Assembly: GCA_964386705.1 (NCBI GenBank)
Contig: CAYLTY010000286.1
Location: forward strand, 1-10,121
Length of the DNA stretch: 10,121 bases
Reading direction: 5' to 3'
Origin: AM-0621 sp964386705
Lineage (GTDB): Bacteria > Planctomycetota > Planctomycetia > Planctomycetales > Planctomycetaceae
Shown here: positions 1-6,763 of the stretch, in pieces
Numbering within the stretch: the stretch's first letter is position 1
Layout of the letters: each line of letters opens with the position of its first letter
Translations under genes and position numbers: made by a program
The notes under the pieces: generated by a model
Database searches by the model: none
Seen by the model: the letters and a program-made list of their open reading frames with translations, nothing else
Told to the model about the DNA's origin: nothing

Positions 1-49
1 TTACGCAAAATCAGCCGTCTCGTTTGCATTAGTCTGTGAGATTTCCGCG

Positions 50-886
50 CTAGCTGCAGCTCAACTTTGCTGCGCCCACAATCGCGTGGACGATGCCTCT
101 CACAACGGGTTCAACCGACGACACCGTGCGAATGACTTCTTCTCCGCTGACGGGGTCACCTATGTCGCTGGTTTCGACGTTGGAGATGACAGACATCGCC
201 AGTACCCGCATGCCCGCTCGGCGAGCGATCAGTACCTCGGGCACGGTCGACATACCGACGGCGTCAGCTCCCAGGTTGCGCACCATGCGATACTCGGCGC
301 GAGTTTCATAACAGGGGCCGCTGAGTGCGAGATACACGCCGCGAGTCACTCGCTCGGACAACTGGCGGCCCGTCTGCTCCGCCTGCGACATCAGTTGCCG
401 ATCGTAGTGAGGGGAGCCGCCGGCGGGTCTCGGTTCACCAATTGCAGAACCGTGGACTGGCAGCGATCTACCGAACAACAGATTGATGTGATCCTCGATC
501 AGCATGACATCGCCGACTTGCATCCCCGGTCGCAAGCCACCGGCGGCATTCGTCAGGATCAATGTCCGCACACCCAGCGATTGCATCACGCGAATGGGCA
601 ACGTGATGTGCTCAAACGAATGACCTTCGTAGGCGTGAAAGCGGCCCTGCTGAACAATCACAGGAACACCGTGAACTCTGCCGCACACAAACCGGCCGCG
701 ATGTCCTAATGCTGTTGCGCGGGGAAAATGCGGCAGGCAATCGAAATCAATCGTGGCTTCCGCCGTGATGGAATCTGCCAGAGTGCCGAGACCGCTTCCC
801 AGAACAACGCCAAATGCCGGATTGTCAGGCCAGATCGATCTCACCGTGGCGGCGATTTCGTCAATCGGCAAATGGGGATGTGACAT
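50..886 (-). CDS. punA: Purine nucleoside phosphorylase (trimeric PNP / MTAP family)
   Basis: The product (278 residues from the ATG at 886) should catalyse phosphorolysis of purine nucleosides such as inosine and guanosine to free base and (deoxy)ribose-1-phosphate in cytoplasmic purine salvage. Family motifs appear in order: the phosphate loop VVLGSGLG (Ser31), H62 in GHRGRF, the GRFHAYEG block (R82, H84, Y86), LTNAAGGLRPG, the base-binding GPCYETRAE (E194), VGMSTVPE (M212, S213) and N236 in SVISN. The E194/N236 pair matches the Glu/Asn that select 6-oxopurines in the mammalian-type trimeric enzymes, which favours inosine/guanosine phosphorylase over methylthioadenosine phosphorylase. The start is uncertain. 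The frame is open to a TTG at 922, with ATGs at 901, 898 and 886, and none has a strong ribosome binding site. The 886 start was chosen because it puts the phosphate loop about 30 residues in, as is usual for the family. The gene appears to be single and is transcribed divergently from the large ATPase gene. Confidence 0.93.
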   Translation of the reverse strand: MSHPHLPIDEIAATVRSIWPDNPAFGVVLGSGLGTLADSITAEATIDFDCLPHFPRATALGHRGRFVCGRVHGVPVIVQQGRFHAYEGHSFEHITLPIRVMQSLGVRTLILTNAAGGLRPGMQVGDVMLIEDHINLLFGRSLPVHGSAIGEPRPAGGSPHYDRQLMSQAEQTGRQLSERVTRGVYLALSGPCYETRAEYRMVRNLGADAVGMSTVPEVLIARRAGMRVLAMSVISNVETSDIGDPVSGEEVIRTVSSVEPVVRGIVHAIVGAAKLSCS

Positions 887-973
887 GCAGGGACTCATCA
901 TCTGACGCAAAATGGGGAACAAGGCCGAAATGATGCGATGCGTCGAGCAGCGGTCAAGCGTTGAATCTGAAAA

Positions 974-1001
974 CTCACACCGCGTGACACGCCGGTGTGA
1001 G
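974..1001. promoter_or_regulatory. Near-perfect palindrome in the divergent intergenic region (possible operator)
   Basis: The arms CTCACACCG (974-982) and CGGTGTGAG (993-1001) are exact reverse complements. The sequence between them is itself nearly palindromic (CGTG-A-CACG plus one extra C at 992), so the dyad is almost continuous over 28 bases. It lies in the roughly 290-base gap between the purine nucleoside phosphorylase start (886) and the ATPase start (1177), about 90 bases from the former and 175 from the latter. A dyad between divergent genes with almost no loop looks more like a protein-binding site than an RNA terminator. On the minus strand it is followed by TTTT, but no gene ends there that would need a terminator. 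The regulator is unknown. Nothing else convincing was seen in this intergenic region. Confidence 0.45.
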
Positions 1002-1163
1002 GATCGGCCTTGTTTCTGCAGCGTCTACCGGCTCGCTACTGCGCGTCATTGACCATCCAAATAGACTGATTTGATCTCTGATTCCCGCTAGAACTGAAGT
1101 CGTCCTACTTTCCCCTCGGGTCTGTGCGTAGACTCATGCTGATGCGTTCCATGAACTCCGTTT

Positions 1164-1169
1164 GAGGAG
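1164..1169 (+). promoter_or_regulatory. Ribosome binding site deciding the start of the large ATPase
   Basis: GAGGAG lies 7 bases upstream of a GTG at 1177. The frame is open further upstream to a TTG at 1162, but that codon overlaps the GAGGAG itself, so the GTG is the better start. Confidence 0.65.
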
Positions 1170-1176
1170 CAGGCTT

Positions 1177-4100
1177 GTGTCCGAGCATCTTTCTGTCGAT
1201 CGCGTAAAGCACCTGGTGCAGGCGCTGTTTGAAGCGATTGCCCGGCGCGCGGAGGGTGAACTGGGACTGCCTCGTCGTCTGGAGAGCGAACTGTCTGCTG
1301 AGCAGGATCGCTTCGATGCGGAGTCTGCAGAACGCAGACATGGCTATGAGACCGAACGCGGTGCGATTCAGCGTGAGTTCGACGATGTCAGCACGGCCGC
1401 CGGGCAGACTTTCCGAACTCACTATCTGACGTTGAAGGAAGAGTTCGATGAAGCCTTGATGGCCGTTAACGGTGACTACAACACCGTCGTGGGCGATGCC
1501 AGGCAGCAATTCGACGAAACGAAATGGATGCTGCAGTCATACTTCGACGAAAGCTCAACCGGCACGCCCAAGCAGCAGTTCGAGCAGTTTGAACACAACG
1601 TCGTGGCGACGCAGCAGCATCTCGACCACGAAGCCGCGAGTCTGGCAACTCTGGTGACCGAAGGCCGCGAGCTCTTGCAACGGCGGCGCGTCTGGGGCGA
1701 CGTCGAGGCACCGCAGCCAGCCGCTGTAAACTCGTCTGCGACGTTGGATGAGTTGATCGAACAGTACAACCAACTGGCGGCCGACCTGCGGGCGCACGTG
1801 AAGGAGACCAATAGCCAGTCACTGTCCATGTTGAGTGCCGGGTTTCTGCCGGTTGCGATCTTCCTCGCCACAACAGCAGCCTTGACCGCCTTCCTGTACG
1901 GTATTGTCGAGCCGTCTTGGCTGAAGCTGCAAAGCAAACCGCCAACTCATATCTGGTTGGCGATGCTCGGCGGAGTCGCCGCAGTGCTGGCGACGATTAC
2001 TCAGTCCATTCTGTTTGCAGTGGCTCGCAGTCAGGGCGAAGCCGCCGGAGTAAGACTGCTGCAGCTGTCTATTGATGCTGATGCTGTGCGGTGTCACTGG
2101 AGCAAGCTGACGCAGAAAGAACTCAAACGCCGTCGCAAAGAGTTTGATGATTGGTTCGGCGCTCTGATTCACGAACGCGATACTGCGTTGCGGAAGGCGG
2201 AAGAAAAGCTCAACACCGTTTCGGCGCAAGCGGCAGATAAACGAACAATCGGTCTGCGCGCTGCGAACGAACGCTATCCCAAGCTGATCGACAACCTGAC
2301 CAAAGAACGCGACAAGAAACTGGCTGCCGCTGAGGCCACCTATCAGGACCAGTTGCAGAAGGTCGATTCGCGCTACGCCTGGGATCAGGAGCGAGCGCAG
2401 AAGGATCATGAACGCAACTGCGACATCATTCGCCAACGCTTCGACATCGACTGGAACTCGATGGCCAAAACCTGGCATGAAAGTGTCGACTCAATTCGCG
2501 TCTCGCTGAATCGATTGCAGTCGGACTCGGCCGGTATCTCGCGCGGCTGGATGGATCTCGCGTTCGGCAACTGGAAGCCTTCCGCACACATTCCGCCGGC
2601 GCTGCGAATTGGTGAATTCCACTTTGATCTGGCGGACATCGAGCACGGACTTCCGGAGGACGACCGTCTGATGCCGGAAGCCACCGGTTTCACGTTCCCC
2701 ACGTTGCTGGGCTTTCCGCAGGAAGCATCGGTCTTGCTGCGGTCGCCCGGATCGGTTGGTCGCGCAGCCGCCGTGGAACTCATGCAGAACGTGATGCTGC
2801 GACTGCTGACGACGATCCCGCCGGGCAAGTTGCGGTTCACGATCATCGATCCGATCGGTTTGGGGCAGGATCTGTCCGCGTTCATGCATCTGGCGGACTA
2901 CGACGAACTGATGGTCTCGCAACGCATCTGGACCGAAGGTACGCATATCGAGCAGCGGCTGACCGACCTGACCGAGCACATGGAGACCGTCTTTCAGACG
3001 TACCTGCGCAACGAATTCAAGACGATCGAGGAATACAACGAGTTCGCGGGCGAAGTGGCCGAGCCTTATCACATCCTCGTGATTGCCGGTTTCCCGGCGA
3101 ACTTCAACGAGGCTGCCGCGCGGCGGCTCACGAGCATCATCACCAGTGGACCGCGTTGCGGTGTCTACACGCTGATGAGCGTGGATACCGACATGACCAT
3201 GCCGCCGAACTTCAGCCTGGCGGACGTGGCCAGCCAGATGATCAACCTGCACTGGCACCGAGACAGCTTTATTTTCGACGACGAGGACGTCGCCTGGATG
3301 CCGTTCCATGTTGACGACCTGCCCGAAGGTGATGCGTATGGACGCATCGTGCGGAACGTCGGCAATGCGTCGAAGGACGCACGCCGTGTGGAAGTTTCCT
3401 TCGAACGCGTGGTGCCGAAGAACCTCTGGGAGAACGACAGCCGCAGCGGTATCGATGTGCCGCTCGGTCGCGCGGGTGCCACCAAACTGCAACACATGCG
3501 GCTGGGACGCGGTACTTCGCAGCATGTGCTCGTCGCCGGCAAGACGGGCTCCGGTAAGTCCACGTTCATGCACATTCTGGTGACGAACCTGGCGCTGCAC
3601 TACAGCCCGGATGAGATCGAGTTCTATCTCATCGACTTCAAGAAGGGCGTTGAGTTCAAGACCTACGCGGCCAATCGTCTGCCTCACGCGCGTGTGATCG
3701 CCATTGAGAGCGATCGCGAGTTCGGGATGAGCGTGCTTGAGCGGTTGGATGCCATCTTGAAAGAACGCGGCGATCTGTTCAGGGATTGCGGTGTGCAGGA
3801 CATCGCGAGCTATCGCAATGCCAATCCCGATCAACGCATGCCGCGTCTGCTGTTGCTCGTCGACGAGTTTCAAGAGTTCTTCGTCGAGGAAGACAAACTC
3901 AGCCAGCAGGCATCGCTGCTGCTGGACCGACTGGTTCGTCAGGGTCGCGCGTTCGGCATTCATGTGCTGCTGGGATCGCAGACTCTGGGCGGCGCGTATT
4001 CACTCGCCCGCAGCACGCTGGGACAAGTTGCCGTGCGCATTGCATTGCAATGCAGCGAATCGGACGCGCACCTCATTCTTAGCGAAGACAACACGGCCGC

Positions 4101-5391
4101 GCGGCTGCTGACGCGACCTGGCGAAGCCATCTACAACGATGCGAACGGACTCATTGAAGGGAATCACCAGTTTCAGATCGCCTGGCTGGAAGATGAGCGT
4201 CGCGACTTCTATCTCGAAAAGATTCGCGACCTCACTGACGAACGCGGTATCGAGACCGATCCTGCGCTGGTCTTTGAAGGCAACATTCCTGCCGATGTGC
4301 TCAACAACCGCCACTTCAAGTCGTTGCTCAACACGCCGGAGAGCGGATCGTTACCGCGCGTGGTCGCCGCCTGGCTGGGTGAGGCGGTCGCCATCAAGCC
4401 GCACACGGCAATTGGCTTCCGCCGCTTAAGCGGTTCGCATCTGCTGATCGTCGGCCAGAACGCACCGGGAGCACGCGGCATCCTCGCGACAGTGCTCGTG
4501 GCAGCGGCTCTGCAAGTACCGCCGCTGATGCCTATCGGCGCCATCTACATGGACGACGAGCCTGTGGATGACGACGAACCATCCGAGCAATCGAACGAAG
4601 CTGCTGCGTCTGCAAGCCAACCGACGGAGCCCGATCCTATCGCGGCGCTGAAGTCGTTCTCGTTCGCGAACTTTTCGGTACCGAAACCGCAACCGCAGCC
4701 AGTGGCTGAAACCCCCACAACCCCGCTGGAATCAGCTCAGTTCTACATTCTGGACGGCGATCTTTCCGACACTCCTGAATCCGACTTCTGGAGCGATGTA
4801 ACGACCGAATTGCCTCACCCTGCGCGTATTGGCGGGCCTCGCGACGCAGCTGGGGTGATCAACGAGATCGCCACCGTGATGCGCAGCCGCGAGGGCTCTG
4901 AACTGGAGCCACCTATCTTCCTGGTGATTGATAACCTCGGTCGCTTCCGCGATCTCAGGAAGGCCGACGACGACTTCAGTTTCGGTAAGCCGGGTGCGCA
5001 AGCTGCCAGCCCTGCGAAGCTGTTCGTCGACATCTTGAAGGAGGGCCCCGCAGTCGGCATTCACGTGCTGGTCTGGTGCGATACCTACAACAACGCGAGC
5101 CGCTGGATGACAAACCAGACGCTGCGCGAACTGGAAATGCGAGTCGCCTTCCAGATGAGTCCTTCAGATTCGTCGAATCTGATCGACTCGCCAGTGGCGG
5201 GCAAACTCGGCGCGAATCGAGCCCTGCTGTTTCTGGAAGAACACGGTTCACTGGAGAAGTTCCGACCCTATGGCCTGCCGTCGGAGCAACTGAAGCAACT
5301 GTTGCGACAGCGTTTCAACACCGGCGATGCCACAGGGGAAGACGATGATGCCGAGATCTGCGACGACTTGAGCCCCTTCACGATCAAGTAA
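1177..5391 (+). CDS. Membrane-anchored FtsK/SpoIIIE-type protein with three tandem ATPase-like modules
   Basis: This 1404-residue protein is a HerA-FtsK superfamily motor. Residue numbers are from the GTG start. Residues 1-215 are charged and helix-rich (coiled coil). Two hydrophobic helices follow at about 220-242 and 259-282, then a second coiled coil at about 285-455. Module 1 (about 470-700) keeps the fold but has a broken Walker A (RSPGSVGR, about 522) and VIAGFP in place of a Walker B. Module 2 (about 755-1010) is intact: GKTGSGKST at 788-796, LIDFKKG with D820, and LLLLVDEF with D896/E897. It ends in a TRPGEAIY block. Module 3 (about 1035-1395) is degenerate: GQNAPGARG at 1093 and LVIDNLG with D1252. 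It is interrupted by an acidic, proline-rich linker at about 1125-1187. The layout recalls the EccC/EssC/YukB ATPases of type VII secretion, which also have three modules and two membrane helices, although in EccC the first module is the active one. No gamma winged-helix domain is present, so it is probably not the chromosome-segregation FtsK. The substrate (DNA or protein) cannot be determined from the sequence. No partner gene is visible. Confidence 0.88.
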   Translation: MSEHLSVDRVKHLVQALFEAIARRAEGELGLPRRLESELSAEQDRFDAESAERRHGYETERGAIQREFDDVSTAAGQTFRTHYLTLKEEFDEALMAVNGDYNTVVGDARQQFDETKWMLQSYFDESSTGTPKQQFEQFEHNVVATQQHLDHEAASLATLVTEGRELLQRRRVWGDVEAPQPAAVNSSATLDELIEQYNQLAADLRAHVKETNSQSLSMLSAGFLPVAIFLATTAALTAFLYGIVEPSWLKLQSKPPTHIWLAMLGGVAAVLATITQSILFAVARSQGEAAGVRLLQLSIDADAVRCHWSKLTQKELKRRRKEFDDWFGALIHERDTALRKAEEKLNTVSAQAADKRTIGLRAANERYPKLIDNLTKERDKKLAAAEATYQDQLQKVDSRYAWDQERAQKDHERNCDIIRQRFDIDWNSMAKTWHESVDSIRVSLNRLQSDSAGISRGWMDLAFGNWKPSAHIPPALRIGEFHFDLADIEHGLPEDDRLMPEATGFTFPTLLGFPQEASVLLRSPGSVGRAAAVELMQNVMLRLLTTIPPGKLRFTIIDPIGLGQDLSAFMHLADYDELMVSQRIWTEGTHIEQRLTDLTEHMETVFQTYLRNEFKTIEEYNEFAGEVAEPYHILVIAGFPANFNEAAARRLTSIITSGPRCGVYTLMSVDTDMTMPPNFSLADVASQMINLHWHRDSFIFDDEDVAWMPFHVDDLPEGDAYGRIVRNVGNASKDARRVEVSFERVVPKNLWENDSRSGIDVPLGRAGATKLQHMRLGRGTSQHVLVAGKTGSGKSTFMHILVTNLALHYSPDEIEFYLIDFKKGVEFKTYAANRLPHARVIAIESDREFGMSVLERLDAILKERGDLFRDCGVQDIASYRNANPDQRMPRLLLLVDEFQEFFVEEDKLSQQASLLLDRLVRQGRAFGIHVLLGSQTLGGAYSLARSTLGQVAVRIALQCSESDAHLILSEDNTAARLLTRPGEAIYNDANGLIEGNHQFQIAWLEDERRDFYLEKIRDLTDERGIETDPALVFEGNIPADVLNNRHFKSLLNTPESGSLPRVVAAWLGEAVAIKPHTAIGFRRLSGSHLLIVGQNAPGARGILATVLVAAALQVPPLMPIGAIYMDDEPVDDDEPSEQSNEAAASASQPTEPDPIAALKSFSFANFSVPKPQPQPVAETPTTPLESAQFYILDGDLSDTPESDFWSDVTTELPHPARIGGPRDAAGVINEIATVMRSREGSELEPPIFLVIDNLGRFRDLRKADDDFSFGKPGAQAASPAKLFVDILKEGPAVGIHVLVWCDTYNNASRWMTNQTLRELEMRVAFQMSPSDSSNLIDSPVAGKLGANRALLFLEEHGSLEKFRPYGLPSEQLKQLLRQRFNTGDATGEDDDAEICDDLSPFTIK

Positions 5392-5526
5392 GCATCGCAG
5401 GGTATCAGGGCCGCTCGCAGGGCGCTGGTCGGCTTGCGTCTTGCCACTTACAACTGCCTCACTCGCCTTAGGGTGAGACTAACGCAGTCGTTGTGGATCA
5501 TCGTAAGCCGCGCCACTCGCGCCATC

Positions 5527-5532
5527 AGGGGA
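5527..5532 (+). promoter_or_regulatory. Ribosome binding site for the phosphatase-superfamily gene
   Basis: AGGGGA sits 6 bases upstream of the ATG at 5539. It supports that start over the open frame reaching back to 5434. The protein begun at 5539 also opens directly with a signal peptide. Confidence 0.6.
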
Positions 5533-5538
5533 CCTGTG

Positions 5539-6663
5539 ATGTCAGTCATGAAGTATCGATTGCTGAGAGTTTCGAGTCTGCTTTTCGTCCTGATGCTTCT
5601 CGCACTTACCACGGCTGACGCGGCGGATCTCAAGACGCGAAACGTCGTCCTGATCACAACCGATGGCTTGCGCTGGCAAGAGGTTTTCACGGGTGCTGAA
5701 AAAGCCTTGATCAACAAACCGAACGGCGGGGTCACGGACGTCAAAGGCATCGAGGGAAAATTCTGGCGTGAGACGCCTGAGGAACGCCGAGCAGCCTTGC
5801 TGCCGTTCTTTTGGAACAAGATCGCGAAGGAAGGGCAGATCTATGGCAACCTGCAGAAAGGCAGTTCCTCGCAGATCACGAACACGATGAAGTTTTCTTA
5901 CCCCGGCTACAACGAGATTCTGACCGGGTTCGCCGATCCGCTGATCGACAGCAACGCCAAGAAGCCGAATCAGAACTTCACGGTTCTGGAATGGCTGCAT
6001 CGCAAGCCGGCGTTCGACGGCCAGGTGGCCGCCTACAGCGCCTGGGACGTCACTCCCTTCATCATTAACCGCGAACGGTGTGGCTTTCCCGTTATGGGCG
6101 GCTGGGAATCTGTCCCTGAACCAGATCCCAATCCCAAGCAGCAACTGCTGAACGACTTGATCGTAGACACCACCCGGCCGAATTCCGCGGAAGTCATCGA
6201 TTCGTTTCTGTATCAGGCAGCCCGCGAACATCTGCTAAGGCACCAGCCGCGAGTAATGTTTATCGGCTTTCTGGAAACCGATGCCTGGGGGCATGCTGGT
6301 CGTTACGACAACCTGCTGACTTCGGCAAACGCCGTCGATCGCTACATCCAACGGCTCTGGGAAACGATGCAGTCGATGGATCAGTATCGCGACAAAACCA
6401 CCTTCATCATTTCAACGGATCACGGTCGCGGTTCAGGTCTGGTGGATTGGAAGAATCATGGCCAGAAGATCGAGGGCGCCGAAGACATGTGGATGGCATT
6501 CCTCGGGCCGGACACACCAGCTCTCGGAGAACGAACGAACTGTGACCGGGTGACTCAGAGCCAGATCGCAGCAACGCTCGCGGCGCTCCTGGGCGAAGAC
6601 TACCACGGCGCCGTGCCACGATCAGGAGCGGTGATCAAGCAGGTTTTGCCGCGTGGCAAATGA
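5539..6663 (+). CDS. Exported alkaline-phosphatase-superfamily hydrolase (NPP/phosphodiesterase-like)
   Basis: The protein has 374 residues. The N-terminus is a signal peptide (basic start, hydrophobic stretch at about 13-25, likely cleavage after ADA at 28), so it acts outside the cytoplasmic membrane. The two-metal site of the alkaline phosphatase superfamily can be traced: D42 in TTDG, a nucleophile in the FSYPGYNEILTG block (S120, aligned by eye with the Thr of nucleotide pyrophosphatase/phosphodiesterases), D248 and H252 in TDAWGHAG, D294-H295 in STDHGRG and H307 in KNHGQ. The complete set suggests an active phosphomonoesterase or phosphodiesterase. A sulfatase is less likely because no C/S-x-P-x-R formylglycine motif is seen. 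The mature part has only two cysteines (C181, C335), which could form a disulfide. The gene starts 147 bases after the large ATPase gene on the same strand, so read-through is possible, but no functional link is evident. The substrate is unknown. Confidence 0.85.
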   Translation: MSVMKYRLLRVSSLLFVLMLLALTTADAADLKTRNVVLITTDGLRWQEVFTGAEKALINKPNGGVTDVKGIEGKFWRETPEERRAALLPFFWNKIAKEGQIYGNLQKGSSSQITNTMKFSYPGYNEILTGFADPLIDSNAKKPNQNFTVLEWLHRKPAFDGQVAAYSAWDVTPFIINRERCGFPVMGGWESVPEPDPNPKQQLLNDLIVDTTRPNSAEVIDSFLYQAAREHLLRHQPRVMFIGFLETDAWGHAGRYDNLLTSANAVDRYIQRLWETMQSMDQYRDKTTFIISTDHGRGSGLVDWKNHGQKIEGAEDMWMAFLGPDTPALGERTNCDRVTQSQIAATLAALLGEDYHGAVPRSGAVIKQVLPRGK

Positions 6664-6763
6664 TCTCGCTACTGGGCTCGAACCAATGGTAGAAACGCTG
6701 ACTCCTTGTCCGCACAAGCCTTAATCTTTGCGTCCTTCGCGAGCTTCTGTTCAACCTGTTCCC

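Noticed and set aside
1..56. Possible end of another minus-strand gene (in-frame codons ending in TAA at 1-3)
   Set aside because: The frame is only 19 codons long, is bounded upstream by a TGA overlapping the phosphorylase end and has no start codon.
86..709. 207-codon open frame on the plus strand opposite the purine nucleoside phosphorylase
   Set aside because: The opposite strand carries every catalytic motif of the phosphorylase. The antisense translation is rich in His, Arg and Gln and has no family features.
1049..1071. Possible -35 box TTGACC upstream of the large ATPase gene
   Set aside because: The sequence 17 bases further on (TGATCT) is a poor -10 match, and sigma-70-type consensus is not dependable in this type of genome.
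2491..3963. Long open frame (490 codons) on the minus strand opposite the large ATPase gene
   Set aside because: It lies wholly opposite conserved ATPase sequence including the Walker motifs, and its translation has no recognisable domain and looks compositionally random. Long antisense frames are common in codon-biased genes of this G+C.
1177..5391. The large ATPase as the chromosomal DNA translocase FtsK
   Set aside because: It lacks the four-helix membrane domain and the C-terminal gamma winged helix, and it has three ATPase-like modules instead of one.
5392..5538. Terminator or promoter between the ATPase and phosphatase-superfamily genes
   Set aside because: Only a 5-base CTCAC/GTGAG pairing was found around 5458-5477, with no T-run and no convincing promoter boxes.
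6705..6718. Small hairpin CTTGT-CCGC-ACAAG between the converging genes as a terminator
   Set aside because: The stem has only 5 base pairs, is A+T rich, and is followed by CCTTAATCTTT rather than a clean T-run. It is too weak to call.
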